Shown here in pieces: positions 55,434 through 64,000 of a stretch of 64,000 nt of DNA (its first letter is position 1; each line of letters opens with the position of its first letter). Location of the stretch: positions 6,005-70,004 of the forward strand of contig DIUN01000023.1 in assembly GCA_002423025.1 (NCBI GenBank), given 5' to 3'. The position numbers were made by a program, and so were the translations under genes. This stretch comes from Sphingomonadales bacterium UBA6157 (lineage in GTDB: Bacteria; Pseudomonadota; Alphaproteobacteria; Sphingomonadales; Sphingomonadaceae). Under the pieces are notes generated by a model, which ran no database searches, was not told where the DNA came from, and saw only the letters and a program-made list of their open reading frames with translations.

Positions 55434-57224
55434 TCAGGCGAACACCAGCCCCTCGAACGCGCCGGATTTCCGCCAGCCGTCGATATAGTTGAAATAGGCC
55501 ACCGCGCCCGCCGGATGGCCGACGCCGAACGCCGCCCGGGCATCCTGCCCGGCACCCTCGTTGTTGTAGTAGCCCGGCGTGCAGTCCGGCGCCGCCCCGG
55601 CCATCATCCCCGGCCCGGTCATCAGGAACTTCACCCATTTTTCCTGCGCCTCCGGGTCCGCATCCACCCGCGCCGCGCCGGCCCTGAGCGCATGGCTCAC
55701 CACGGCGGCAATCGTGTCTCCCGCGTCCGTCCAGTTGTGCGGCACATTGATGATGAAGTTCGCGGCCTGGGCAAACTGCACGATGAAGGCGTTGGGAAAG
55801 CCATGGACATGCAGCCCATGCAGCGTCCGCATCCCCTCCGACCACGCCTCGGAGAGCCGGCGGCCGCCCACCCCTGCGATATCGAACCCGGCCCGCCGCT
55901 CATGCGAGGTGCCGACTTCAAAGCCCGAGGCATAGATGATGCAATCGACCTCATAATGCTGGCCGCCGACCCAGAAGCCGGTCTCGTCGATCCGTTCGAC
56001 GCCCTTGCCATCGGTATCGATGAGCTGGGTGCCGGGCTCGTTGAACGCCTGCAGATAGGCATCATGGAAGCACGGCCGCTTGCACAGCTGCCGGTACCAG
56101 GCCTTCAGCTTCTCGGCGGTCTCTTTGTCGTCCACGATCGCCTCGGCGCGGGCGCGGATCTCGGACATCTTCTCGATATCGGCATCCTCATAGGCCGCCA
56201 TCATGCCCTCGGGCGTCATCCTGTCCATAGGCAGGCCCATGATGCGCTCGCGGATGCGCTTGGTCAGGTCGGTCCAGCCGTCCTGCACCAGATCCTCCGC
56301 CGGCGGCGGCCCCATGCCGACATTGGCGGCAAAGTTCATCAGCCAGCGCTTCTGCCAGCCCGGCGTCGCCATGCCCTCGAACCACTCGGGGTCGATCGGC
56401 GCGTTGGCGCGCACATCCACCGAGGAGGGCGTGCGCTGCACCACATAGAGCGTGCCGGCGGCGCGGGCGAGGTGCGGCACACACTGCACCGATGTGGCGC
56501 CGGTGCCGATGATCGCCACCCGCTTGTCGCCCAGCCTGTCCAGCGGCGCGCCATGCGTGTCTCCGCCGGTATAGTCATAATCCCAGCGGCTGGTGTGGAA
56601 GCTGTGGCCCTTGAAGCTCTCGATGCCCGGAATGCCCGGCAGCTTGGGCACGTGCAGCGGCCCGGTGCCCATGCCGATGTAGTCGGCGGTGAAGCGATCC
56701 CCCCGGTCGGTGGTGACGACCCATACGGTCTTCTCCTCGTCCCACACCATGTCGGTGACGCGGGTGTGGAACAGCGCTTTGTCATACAGGCCGAAGGTGC
56801 GGCCGATGCGCCGCGATTGCTCCAGGATCTCCGGGGCATGGGCGTATTTTTCGGTCGGCATATGCCCGGTTTCCTCGAGCAGCGGCAGGTAGATGATCGA
56901 GGCGGTGTCGCACTGCGCGCCGGGGTAGCGGTTCCAGTACCAGTTGCCGCCAAAATCCCCGGCCTTGTCGATCAGCCGCACATCGGTGATCCCGGCTTCG
57001 GCAAGCCGCGCGCCGACGCACAGCCCGGCAAAGCCGCCGCCGACCATCGCGAAGGTCACATGGTCCGTCACCGGTGCCCGCTCGATGCGCGGGGTGTACG
57101 GGTCCTCAAGGTAATGCGCGAACTGGCCGGCGGTTTCCAGATACTGGTCATTGCCATCGGCGCGCAGCCGCTTTTCGCGCTCCGCCCGGTAGCGGGCCAG
57201 CACGGCTGATTTGTCGATGTTCAT
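55434..57224 (-). CDS. Flavin-binding monooxygenase (Baeyer-Villiger type)
   Basis: A 596-residue flavoprotein. The first dinucleotide motif is [19 protein letters not shown] (about residues 60-78). The type I Baeyer-Villiger fingerprint F-x-G-x3-H-x3-W-(P/D) appears as [12 protein letters not shown], and the second Rossmann loop is [15 protein letters not shown]. It would insert oxygen next to a ketone or oxidise other soft nucleophiles using NADPH. The ATG at 57224 is chosen; a GTG at 57233 would add three residues. The natural substrate is unknown. Confidence 0.92.
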   Translation of the reverse strand: MNIDKSAVLARYRAEREKRLRADGNDQYLETAGQFAHYLEDPYTPRIERAPVTDHVTFAMVGGGFAGLCVGARLAEAGITDVRLIDKAGDFGGNWYWNRYPGAQCDTASIIYLPLLEETGHMPTEKYAHAPEILEQSRRIGRTFGLYDKALFHTRVTDMVWDEEKTVWVVTTDRGDRFTADYIGMGTGPLHVPKLPGIPGIESFKGHSFHTSRWDYDYTGGDTHGAPLDRLGDKRVAIIGTGATSVQCVPHLARAAGTLYVVQRTPSSVDVRANAPIDPEWFEGMATPGWQKRWLMNFAANVGMGPPPAEDLVQDGWTDLTKRIRERIMGLPMDRMTPEGMMAAYEDADIEKMSEIRARAEAIVDDKETAEKLKAWYRQLCKRPCFHDAYLQAFNEPGTQLIDTDGKGVERIDETGFWVGGQHYEVDCIIYASGFEVGTSHERRAGFDIAGVGGRRLSEAWSEGMRTLHGLHVHGFPNAFIVQFAQAANFIINVPHNWTDAGDTIAAVVSHALRAGAARVDADPEAQEKWVKFLMTGPGMMAGAAPDCTPGYYNNEGAGQDARAAFGVGHPAGAVAYFNYIDGWRKSGAFEGLVFA

Positions 57225-57275
57225 TGTCACCACGTCCTCTGGCAGTCCCTTATGCGGGACGGACGCTAGCCGAAG

Positions 57276-57935
57276 TCAGCGGTGCGCCAAGCTGGCAGTT
57301 TTCCGGGAGTCCGGCAGCGGCAAGGCAGAAGCGGCGTGCGGCAGGAACGGCGTGACAGCCGCCAGCGCCTGCTCGACATAGCGCTGCTTCTCGCCCACCG
57401 GCGCCACATAGTGCATGGCCGCCTCGGCATCGCCCAGCGTCGCCAGCCGGGCGATCACCCAGGTTGCCAGATATTGCGAGGCCAGGCAGCCGCCCGCCGT
57501 CGCGACATTGCCATGCGCCACGAACGGCGCATCCAGAACCTCGATGCCGGCCTCGATCACCCAGGGCTTGGTCGTCAGGTCCGTGCAGGCCGGCAGGCTG
57601 CCGATCAGGCCGAGCTTGGCGAGGAGCAGCGTGCCCGAGCATTGCGCGCCGACCAGTTGCCGGGACGGATCGAGCCTGATGCGGGCGAGCATGGCAGCAT
57701 CGGCGGCAATCTCGCGGGTGCGGATGCCGCTGCCGATCAGCACGGCATCGGCCTCGGCGGCAAACTCCAGCGGCTTCTGGCGCTGCACGGTGACGCCGTT
57801 CATCGAGGTGACTTCGGGCGTCGGCGCGGTGATGTGCGCCGCCCAGCCCTTGGCCTTCAGCCGATTGAGGATGGCGGCGGCAACGAACGAATCCAGCTCG
57901 TTGAAGCCATCGAAGGTGAGAACGGCGATCTGCAC
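57276..57935 (-). CDS. DJ-1/PfpI family protein
   Basis: A 219-residue protein of the DJ-1/PfpI class I glutamine-amidotransferase-like fold. The nucleophile elbow is GAQCSGTLLLA with Cys at about residue 101, a preceding acidic residue and a following AHGNVATAGGCLASQ block. It starts VQIAVLTFDGFNELDS; the GTG start at 57935 has AGGAGA upstream. Possible roles (glyoxalase-like, isonitrile hydratase-like or transcriptional cofactor) cannot be distinguished. Confidence 0.85.
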   Translation of the reverse strand: MQIAVLTFDGFNELDSFVAAAILNRLKAKGWAAHITAPTPEVTSMNGVTVQRQKPLEFAAEADAVLIGSGIRTREIAADAAMLARIRLDPSRQLVGAQCSGTLLLAKLGLIGSLPACTDLTTKPWVIEAGIEVLDAPFVAHGNVATAGGCLASQYLATWVIARLATLGDAEAAMHYVAPVGEKQRYVEQALAAVTPFLPHAASALPLPDSRKTASLAHR

Positions 57936-58048
57936 GAGAGTCTCCTGAGAGTGGCCATCTACCAAAATTGGCCCGGAAGGGGAACGCCAGCGCCCGGAAG
58001 CGCCTGCGGCTCTTGCCAAGGCCCGCCCCGGCTTTCACAACATGGCGT

Positions 58049-58972
58049 ATGACGACAAGCTTCAAACTCGGCACCCGTGGTTCCCCGCTCGCGTTGGCGC
58101 AGGCGCATATGACAGCTTCGGCGCTCGCCGCCGCGCATGGCTGGGGGCCGGATGTCGCCGAGATCGTGGTGATTTCCACCACCGGGGACCGGGTGCAGGA
58201 CCGGCCGCTCGCCGAGATCGGCGGCAAGGCGCTGTGGACCAAGGAGCTCGATGCCGCGCTGATCGATGGCCGCATCGATTGCGCCGTGCACTCCATGAAG
58301 GATGTCGAGACCGAACTGCGCGAGGGCATCAGCCTCGCCGCCATGCTGCCGCGCGCCGATGTGCGGGAGCGGCTGATCGGCGCCGCCAGCATCGAGGCGC
58401 TGCCGCAGGGCGCGCGCATCGGCACCTCCAGCCCGCGCCGCGCCGCGCAGCTGAAAGCGATGCGGCCCGATCTCGTCACCGAGATTCTGCGCGGCAATGT
58501 CGCCACGCGCATGGCCAAGGTGGAGAGCGGCGCCATTGACGCCACGCTGCTGGCGGCCGCCGGGCTGGACCGGCTCGGCGTGGCGGCGGGCAGCACCATC
58601 CCCATCGAGACGATGCTGCCGGCCAGCGCCCAGGGCGCCGTGGGCATCACGGCGCGGCAGGGTGACGCGGCGGTGGCGGCGCTGCTCGCCGCGATCAATG
58701 ACAGGGACACCTTCGACGCCGTGTCGCTGGAGCGCGGCTTTCTCGCGGCGCTGGGCGGCACCTGCCACAGCCCGGTGGCGGCGCTGGCGCGGATTGCCGG
58801 TGGCGATGTGAGCTTCCGCGCCGAGATCATGACCGAAGATGGCACCGAGATCGAAGGCGGCAGCTTCGAGGCGACGCTGGCCGATGCGCCTGCGCTGGTC
58901 GCGGCGTTGGCGGCGGACATGCTGGAGGACGCCAGCCCGGCGCTGCGCGCGCTGTTCAACCCCGCCGGCTGA
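58049..58972 (+). CDS. hemC: Porphobilinogen deaminase (hydroxymethylbilane synthase)
   Basis: A 307-residue enzyme that polymerises four porphobilinogens to hydroxymethylbilane. It starts FKLGTRGSPLALAQAH, has the conserved IDCAVHSMKDVETELREG and SSPRRAAQLKA, and carries the dipyrromethane-cofactor Cys in LGGTCHSPVAAL. The ATG at 58049 is right before the conserved start. hemD follows with its GTG one base after the hemC stop. Confidence 0.97.
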   Translation: MTTSFKLGTRGSPLALAQAHMTASALAAAHGWGPDVAEIVVISTTGDRVQDRPLAEIGGKALWTKELDAALIDGRIDCAVHSMKDVETELREGISLAAMLPRADVRERLIGAASIEALPQGARIGTSSPRRAAQLKAMRPDLVTEILRGNVATRMAKVESGAIDATLLAAAGLDRLGVAAGSTIPIETMLPASAQGAVGITARQGDAAVAALLAAINDRDTFDAVSLERGFLAALGGTCHSPVAALARIAGGDVSFRAEIMTEDGTEIEGGSFEATLADAPALVAALAADMLEDASPALRALFNPAG

Positions 58973-58973
58973 G

Positions 58974-59636
58974 GTGGCGCGGGTTCTCGTCACCAGGCCG
59001 GAGCCGGGTGCCGGGGTGACAGCGGCGCGGCTGCGGGCGCTGGGCCATGATGTGGCGATTGCCCCGCTGATGGCGACCGAGGCGGTGGCGTGGCAGCCGC
59101 CCGAGGTTGTGCCCGAGGCGCTGCTCATCACCAGTGCGGCGGCGGCGCGGCTGGCCGGGGACGCGGCGCAGGCGTGGCGGGGGCTGCCGTGCTTTTGCGT
59201 CGGCACCTCCAGCGCGAAGGCGGCGCGGGCGGCAGGCTTTGTGGATGTGCGCGCGGGGCCGGGCAGCGTGCAGCCGCTGGTGACGGAGATTGCCGGGGCG
59301 GGCATCACCCGGCTGCTGCACCTGGCGGGGGAGGATCGCACGGCGTTCGCGGTGCCGGCGGGGCTGCGGATCATGACGCGGATCGTCTATCGCGCCCGGC
59401 TGCTGCCGCTGGTGGTGGCCGGAGCGGTGGATGTGGCGCTGCTCTACAGCGCCCGTACGGCGCGGCACTTTGCCGGGGAGTGTGACAGGCTCGGGCTGGC
59501 GCGCGGCCGCATCGGACTGGTGGCGATGAGCGCCGTGGTGGCAGAAGCGGCGGGGCCGGGCTGGGCCCATGTGGCGACAGCGCAAACCCCCGATGAAGAC
59601 GCGCTGCTGGCGGCAATCGCCGAGGTATGTCATTAG
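58974..59636 (+). CDS. hemD: Uroporphyrinogen-III synthase
   Basis: A 220-residue two-domain protein converting hydroxymethylbilane to uroporphyrinogen III. HemD sequences are poorly conserved; the position after hemC, the start VLVTRPEPGAGVTAARLRALGH, and a LLYSARTARHF segment support the call. The GTG at 58974 is one base after the hemC stop, so translation is likely coupled. Confidence 0.9.
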   Translation: MARVLVTRPEPGAGVTAARLRALGHDVAIAPLMATEAVAWQPPEVVPEALLITSAAAARLAGDAAQAWRGLPCFCVGTSSAKAARAAGFVDVRAGPGSVQPLVTEIAGAGITRLLHLAGEDRTAFAVPAGLRIMTRIVYRARLLPLVVAGAVDVALLYSARTARHFAGECDRLGLARGRIGLVAMSAVVAEAAGPGWAHVATAQTPDEDALLAAIAEVCH

Positions 59637-59682
59637 GAATCCGTGAAAGCCGGCGAGATGTGGCCTGCTGATGAGGACGCTG

Positions 59683-60837
59683 ATGGAGCCCCAATTCGAT
59701 CGCGGTGAAGTCGATCGGGCCAGCCTCGAGGCCACCGAGCGGCTGCGCGCCCGGCTGGCCAATGAGCGGCTGCCCAAGCCCGACCAGCGGCCGCGCTCCA
59801 GCCTGCCCTGGGTGGTGGCCGGCGGGCTCTTCGTGTTCAGCGCCGGGATGATCGCCAACCCGTGGTTCGAGGCGAATGTGCGCCAGCGGCTGCCCTTTGC
59901 CGGCACGCCGCAGGCCGCCGCTCCGGATGTGACGGCGCTCAACAAGCAACTCGCCGATATAGAGGCGCGCGCCGATACGGCGGAGGACGCCGCGCCGCCA
60001 TCCGAACGGCTGGCGCGCACCGAGGCCAAGGTGGAGACCAGCACCGACCAGCTGGCCCGCGAGGCAGACCGCATCGACAGGCTGACCGGCGAAGTCGCCA
60101 GCCTGGCGGCGCGGCTGGATGCGGACCGGGCGCGAGATGAGGCGGCTGCCGGGCAGGTTGCCGCTGCCGCAGCACGCAGCGAGGCGATGCTTGTGGTGAT
60201 TCTGGCCCGCCGCGCCGTGGAGCAGGGCCGGCCGCTGGGCGCCATCGATCCGGTGCTGCGCCGGGCTTTTGATGCGCGCTACCCGGAGGCCGTGGCCGCC
60301 GTGGCGGCGCTGGGCGCCGCGCCGGTGAGCATGGCGCGGCTGGAGCTGGATTTTGCCGCGCTGCGCTCGGTGCTCGGCGCGGGCACCGCTGCACCCGGAG
60401 CGCGCCAGGGCTGGTGGGATACGCTGAAGCAGAGTGTGCGCGCGATGGTGACGCGCGATGAGCCGGGCGTTGCCGCGCCGGCTGCAGCCGCAGCCGCAGC
60501 ACTGGCGCGCGGTGATGTTCGGGCGGCCGCAAACCACCTGCGCCGGCTGCCGGCGCCGCGCCCGGCCGGGGTCGATCGCTGGCTGGCGAATGCCGACAGG
60601 CTGGCTACGGGCAGCGCCGCGCTGGCGATTCTGGAGGCTGCTGCCGTCAATCTCCCGATCGTTGCCGGGCCGGAACCCGCGGTCGCCCAGCCGGTGCCGG
60701 GTGCGATCCTGCCCGGTGCCGGCGCGGCACCGGCTGCGGACCGGGAATCTCCGCTTTTCTCCGGGCTGACAGGGGTGGGCAAGGCGCTGGGCGCTGCCGT
60801 CCGTTCCCTGCGCAGCGTGCGCGCCGCGCTGTCCTAG
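59683..60837 (+). CDS. Alpha-Mic60/mitofilin-like inner-membrane protein
   Basis: A 384-residue protein: a short cytoplasmic N-terminus, one membrane helix (WVVAGGLFVFSAGMIA, about residues 43-58), a long coiled-coil (about 80-165, with regular acidic/Ala heptads), and a helical C-terminal region. This matches alphaproteobacterial Mic60, which shapes intracytoplasmic membranes and is often encoded in the heme cluster next to hemD. The ATG at 59683 has AGGA upstream; an ATG at 59671 is in frame. It converges with and overlaps the YggS gene by 4 bp. Sequence divergence keeps this tentative. Confidence 0.72.
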   Translation: MEPQFDRGEVDRASLEATERLRARLANERLPKPDQRPRSSLPWVVAGGLFVFSAGMIANPWFEANVRQRLPFAGTPQAAAPDVTALNKQLADIEARADTAEDAAPPSERLARTEAKVETSTDQLAREADRIDRLTGEVASLAARLDADRARDEAAAGQVAAAAARSEAMLVVILARRAVEQGRPLGAIDPVLRRAFDARYPEAVAAVAALGAAPVSMARLELDFAALRSVLGAGTAAPGARQGWWDTLKQSVRAMVTRDEPGVAAPAAAAAAALARGDVRAAANHLRRLPAPRPAGVDRWLANADRLATGSAALAILEAAAVNLPIVAGPEPAVAQPVPGAILPGAGAAPAADRESPLFSGLTGVGKALGAAVRSLRSVRAALS

Positions 60838-61502
60838 GCGCGGCCGCCAAACAGCGCACTGCCGACCCGAACAACCGTCGCGCCGAGCATCACCGCTGTC
60901 TCGAAATCACCGGACATGCCCATGCTGAGCTGGGCAAGCCCTTGTTCCCGCGTGATTTTCGCGAGCAACGCAAAAAACGGCGCCGCCTCGATATCCGCCG
61001 GCGGCACGCACATCAGCCCGATGATCGGTAGCCCGGCGGCGCGCGCCTCGGCCAGCAGCGCCGGCACATCGGCAATCTCGCAGCCACCCTTCTGGGCCTC
61101 GCCGCCGATGTTGACCTGCACGAAGCAGTCCGGATATTTCTCTTGTGATTCCATGGCCTTGGCCAGCGCCTTGACCAGCGAAGGCCGATCGACGGAGTGA
61201 ATCACATCAAACAGCGCCACCGCTTCGGCCGCCTTGTTGGATTGCAACTGGCCGACCAGATGCAGCCGCAGATCAGGTGTCAACGCTTTGAGTTCAGGCC
61301 ATTTTTCCTGCGCTTCGGCCACACGGTTCTCGCCAAAGCTGCGCTGCCCGGCAGCAATCAGTGGCGCAATCGCCTCCGCGCCCCAAGTCTTGCTCACCGC
61401 CACCAGTTCAATCTCGCCAGGCGCCCGCCCAGCCGACCGCGCAGCCGAGGCAATACGCGCTTGAACGGCAGCAAGCCGCTCAGCTGCTGTGCTGCTATCC
61501 AC
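60834..61502 (-). CDS. YggS/PLPBP family pyridoxal-phosphate-binding protein
   Basis: A 222-residue fold-type III PLP protein. The PLP Lys is in ELVAVSKTWGAEAIAPL (about residue 38), followed by FGENRVAEAQEKW and the phosphate-binding C-terminus MGMSGDFETAVMLGATVVRVGSALFG (read in pieces). It is thought to keep PLP and amino/keto acid pools balanced rather than to be an enzyme. Confidence 0.93.
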   Translation of the reverse strand: MDSSTAAERLAAVQARIASAARSAGRAPGEIELVAVSKTWGAEAIAPLIAAGQRSFGENRVAEAQEKWPELKALTPDLRLHLVGQLQSNKAAEAVALFDVIHSVDRPSLVKALAKAMESQEKYPDCFVQVNIGGEAQKGGCEIADVPALLAEARAAGLPIIGLMCVPPADIEAAPFFALLAKITREQGLAQLSMGMSGDFETAVMLGATVVRVGSALFGGRA

Positions 61503-61507
61503 TTGAA

Positions 61508-62281
61508 TCAGAAGGCGATATTGGTGCCGAGATACACGGCCTGGTCTGGCCGGTCCGTCTCGATGAGCGACGGCGTTTCCGGCGCCAGCTTGTAACGCAC
61601 GCCGCCCGTAACGGAGAAGCGCGGTGCCACCAGATAAGCCCCGCCAAGCTCGACAGAGTAGCGACGCTCAAGCGGCGAGAAGGCCAACAATGAGCCTTCC
61701 TCAGCCTTGCCCTGCAAGCTCGTCTTCCAGTTCTTGCCGCGATAGCTCAGGCCAAGATCCACCGATTCCCGAGCCCCGGCAACAGTGCCCGGCTGGCTGC
61801 CTGGATCGAAGCGGCTGAAGCCGGTGCTGACCGCAAAGCCCTTCCAAGCCACGGAAAGATCAACATTATATGCCGAAGGTGCCGCTGCAGCCACAACCGG
61901 CGCAGCTGCGCGCGAGCGGTCTGGAGCGGCAGCAACAACCTTGGTGCTCACGCCAAGCGAAAGCGCCTTGCGATTGTCGCTCTGGCCCGAAGGCGTGAAG
62001 CGAAAGGCGCGCTCGACTGTCTGGGTGCGCGCCGAAGCAGCGGAATTTCCGGCCGCAGTGAAGCTGAAGCTGGCCGGATCAGTGATCGACGGCTGGAACG
62101 GCGTCAGCGGTGTTTCGATGGTGAATTTCGGTTTGGCGCTCTTGGAAGGCCCGGTGCGCGCCGCGAACGCAGGCGCAGCCAGCAGGCTGGCGGCAACAAC
62201 AGCCAGGACCATGCGCTGCGCAACCGGAAGGCGGCGCCGCAAAGCGGGCCCCTCCCCGCGCGAATCGACATGGATCGTCAT
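61508..62281 (-). CDS. Predicted outer-membrane beta-barrel-like protein, orphan
   Basis: A 257-residue protein with a signal peptide (MVLAVVAASLLAAPAFAA at about residues 24-41), a low-complexity Ser/Ala/Thr/Lys linker, then about six alternating strands at the C-terminus (VDLSVAWKGFAVSTGFSRF, VDLGLSYRGKNWKTSLQG, YSVELGGAYLVAPRFSVTGGVRYK) ending in NIAF. The strand pattern and terminal aromatic residue suggest a small outer-membrane barrel. I do not recognise a family; it may be lineage-specific. Confidence 0.6.
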   Translation of the reverse strand: MTIHVDSRGEGPALRRRLPVAQRMVLAVVAASLLAAPAFAARTGPSKSAKPKFTIETPLTPFQPSITDPASFSFTAAGNSAASARTQTVERAFRFTPSGQSDNRKALSLGVSTKVVAAAPDRSRAAAPVVAAAAPSAYNVDLSVAWKGFAVSTGFSRFDPGSQPGTVAGARESVDLGLSYRGKNWKTSLQGKAEEGSLLAFSPLERRYSVELGGAYLVAPRFSVTGGVRYKLAPETPSLIETDRPDQAVYLGTNIAF

Positions 62282-62444
62282 ATGAAAATCCCTATCAGCA
62301 ACGTTTCACCACGCCCAGCCCATAACGGCCGGGAAATCAGCGAATTGCCGCGATATTGTATACGAGTGTGGACTTCAGCGCACACATTTCCCGAAGCGCC
62401 GGGGCTATCACCGTAGCCTTACGTATTTGGCCTGCCGGGAAGGC

Positions 62445-62474
62445 TTGGCGCAAGCCGCTCACCGCGCCTATAAG
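62445..62474 (+). promoter_or_regulatory. Predicted promoter of the DUF3576 gene
   Basis: TTGGCG (62445-62450) and TATAAG (62469-62474) with an 18-base spacer lie 42 bases before the DUF3576 ATG. The -10 matches the consensus well and the -35 moderately. Confidence 0.45.
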
Positions 62475-62515
62475 AACCTTTGGTTTCCCGTTGAAGTTTC
62501 CTGGAAGGGTCGTCG

Positions 62516-62950
62516 ATGCGTCGCATCAGTGTTCATGTTGCCGGTCTGGCATTGCTTGCGTCGCTTGCGGCTTGCGGAAAGGACAACAAGCCGCTGCTCG
62601 CCGCAGAAGCGCCAGCCCGCATTACGACGTTGGGAATAAACGCTTATTTGTGGCGTGCTTCGCTTGACACATTGGCCTTCATGCCGCTGGCGCAGGTTGA
62701 TTCGACCGGTGGCGTCATCATCACCGATTGGTATGCCACGCCGCAAAGCCCCAATGAACGCGTAAAGGTGACGGTGTCGATTCTGGATACCGAGCTGCGT
62801 GCTGATGCCGTGCGGGTGACGGCTATCCGCCAGACTCTGGCCGCCAACGGCTGGCTTGATGCGCCAGTGCGTGCCGGCACTGTGCAGAAGCTGGAAGAGA
62901 CCATCCTCAGCCGCGCCCGCGATCTGCGGCGCGGCCAGTTCTCGGGCTGA
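62516..62950 (+). CDS. DUF3576 domain lipoprotein
   Basis: A 144-residue protein with a lipoprotein signal: [14 protein letters not shown] has the lipobox with Cys at about residue 20. The mature part matches DUF3576: [27 protein letters not shown] in pieces, then [19 protein letters not shown]. It is probably an outer-membrane or periplasmic lipoprotein. DUF3576 is commonly found right before leuS in alphaproteobacteria, as here (leuS starts 11 bp downstream). Confidence 0.9.
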   Translation: MRRISVHVAGLALLASLAACGKDNKPLLAAEAPARITTLGINAYLWRASLDTLAFMPLAQVDSTGGVIITDWYATPQSPNERVKVTVSILDTELRADAVRVTAIRQTLAANGWLDAPVRAGTVQKLEETILSRARDLRRGQFSG

Positions 62951-62961
62951 CCCCGGCGATC

Positions 62962-64000
62962 ATGGCGCAGAAGTTTGATCACGCCGGCGCCGAGCGGCGC
63001 TGGCAGCAGACATGGGCGGACGGCCGCTGTTTCGAGGCCAACGACGCTTCGTCCAAGCCCAAGGCCTATGTCCTTGAGATGTTTCCCTATCCTTCGGGTC
63101 GCATCCATATCGGCCACGTCCGCAATTACACCATGGGCGATGTGATCGCCCGCACGCGGCGGGCCCAGGGCTTTGAAGTGCTGCATCCCATGGGCTGGGA
63201 TGCTTTTGGCATGCCGGCCGAGAATGCCGCCATGGAACGCGGCATCCATCCCGGTGGCTGGACCCGCTCCAACATCGCAGCAATGCGTGCCCAGCTTCAG
63301 AGGCTGGGTTTCGCGCTTGATTGGAGCCGCGAGCTTGCGACCTGCGAGCCGGATTACTACGGCCATGAGCAGGCGCTTTTCCTCGATCTCCTCGCTGCTG
63401 GCCTGGTCTACCGCAAGGAATCAGCCGTCAATTGGGACCCGGTCGACATGACCGTGCTGGCCAATGAGCAAGTGATCGATGGCCGCGGCTGGCGCTCCGG
63501 CGCGGTGGTGGAGCGGCGTAGGCTCAGCCAGTGGTTTCTGCGGATCACCGATTTTGCCGAGGAGTTGCTCGAAGGCCTTGGTACGCTGGAGCATTGGCCG
63601 GAGAAGGTGCGGCTGATGCAGGAGAACTGGATCGGCAAGTCTCAGGGCATGCGCTTTCGCTTCGCTGTTGACGGCCAGGATCTTGGTTTCGATGTCTTCA
63701 CCACGCGGCCGGACACGCTGTTCGGTGCGAGCTTTGCGGCACTGGCGCCGGACCATCCGATCAGCAATGCACTGGCCGAAAACAACCCCGGCCTCGCGGC
63801 TTTCATAGCCGAGTGTCGGGCGGGCGGCACCGCCACGGCGGATATCGAGGGCCAGGAGAAGCGGGGCTTCGATACAGGCTTGAGTGTTGTTCACCCGCTC
63901 GATCCCGCCATTCGCCTGCCTGTGTTTGTCGCAAATTTTGTGCTGATGGACTATGGTACAGGCGCTATCTTTGGCTGCCCGGCCCATGATCAGCGGGACC
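62962..64000 (+). CDS. leuS: Leucyl-tRNA synthetase (5' part, runs off window)
   Basis: The first 346 codons of a class Ia synthetase. The HIGH motif is [18 protein letters not shown] at about residues 48-65, preceded by [10 protein letters not shown], and [20 protein letters not shown] follows. The CP1 editing domain begins at about residue 220 with [13 protein letters not shown]. It charges tRNA-Leu. It is expected to be followed by lptE-holA outside the window. Confidence 0.97.
   Translation, partial: MAQKFDHAGAERRWQQTWADGRCFEANDASSKPKAYVLEMFPYPSGRIHIGHVRNYTMGDVIARTRRAQGFEVLHPMGWDAFGMPAENAAMERGIHPGGWTRSNIAAMRAQLQRLGFALDWSRELATCEPDYYGHEQALFLDLLAAGLVYRKESAVNWDPVDMTVLANEQVIDGRGWRSGAVVERRRLSQWFLRITDFAEELLEGLGTLEHWPEKVRLMQENWIGKSQGMRFRFAVDGQDLGFDVFTTRPDTLFGASFAALAPDHPISNALAENNPGLAAFIAECRAGGTATADIEGQEKRGFDTGLSVVHPLDPAIRLPVFVANFVLMDYGTGAIFGCPAHDQRD

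Noticed and set aside
1..64000. Search for CRISPR arrays, insertion sequences, prophage genes, rRNA operons and riboswitches
   Set aside because: No regularly spaced direct repeats, transposase or integrase genes, phage structural genes, rRNA or recognised riboswitch cores were found by reading.

Overview
The window is a gene-dense stretch of a GC-rich (about two thirds G+C by eye) bacterial chromosome. Gene content and order point to an alphaproteobacterium, most likely in the Sphingomonadales. The evidence is a pyruvate-dikinase-regulator/hemE origin neighbourhood, GANTC clustering, DUF1491, MmcB, DUF3576-leuS, HemJ, a CGPC-type CnoX and an alpha-Mic60-like gene beside hemCD. The genus cannot be fixed from the sequence alone. 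I see no phage, insertion sequence, CRISPR array or plasmid signature. This is core chromosome with small accessory insertions.

Layout. 1-3.1 kb: 5' end of secA, a small membrane protein, comM and a DUF805 gene. 3.1-6.0 kb: mmcB, a SleB-type cell-wall hydrolase, DUF1491-ptsN and hpf. 6.1-9.8 kb: dnaQ, coaE, aroE, maf and ppsR, all on the minus strand and mostly coupled by ATGA overlaps. 9.8-10.17 kb: a non-coding region that I interpret as the chromosomal replication origin (DnaA boxes plus eight GANTC sites), followed by hemE-hemJ on the plus strand. 11.6-14.7 kb: hisB-hisH-hisA-hisF-hisE. 14.7-20.7 kb: an acyltransferase, hslVU, an M1 aminopeptidase and cytochrome b561. 20.8-23.9 kb: malate synthase A with its XRE/DUF2083 regulator. 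24-30.1 kb: lptB-rpoN, then an envelope set (M48-TPR protease, DsbA-like, polytopic membrane protein, alpha/beta hydrolase). 30.3-36.6 kb: a TSUP permease, ftsK, a UbiH-type monooxygenase, and Trm112/LON-domain/CnoX. 36.86 kb: tRNA-Gly(GCC). 37-42.5 kb: CDF cation exporter, enoyl-CoA hydratase, hisG-hisD, a PepSY-type membrane protein and a serine hydrolase. 42.6-46.7 kb: purH, heparinase-like, rpe. 46.8-48.7 kb: an HPP protein, a TSUP permease and a composite palindromic repeat. 48.7-53.1 kb: rsmB, SDR, DUF1674, gpsA, tsaD. 53.1-57.9 kb: MATE, OmpW, Baeyer-Villiger-type monooxygenase, DJ-1/PfpI. 58-60.8 kb: hemC-hemD-Mic60-like. 60.8 kb to the end: YggS, a predicted beta-barrel, a DUF3576 lipoprotein and the 5' part of leuS.

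How it works together. Heme synthesis appears twice (hemE-hemJ at the origin, hemC-hemD later). Histidine synthesis is split between hisBHAFE and hisGD. The usual alphaproteobacterial lptB-rpoN-hpf-ptsN cluster is split into two pieces about 22 kb apart. The most notable signals are the origin itself, its GANTC cluster, and a short AT-rich island inside hemE about 0.6 kb from the DnaA boxes. I found no clearly new multi-gene system. The accessory insertions (HPP-TSUP with repeats, and MATE-OmpW-BVMO-PfpI) and the dyad-rich control region of the glyoxylate-type regulator are the next best leads.
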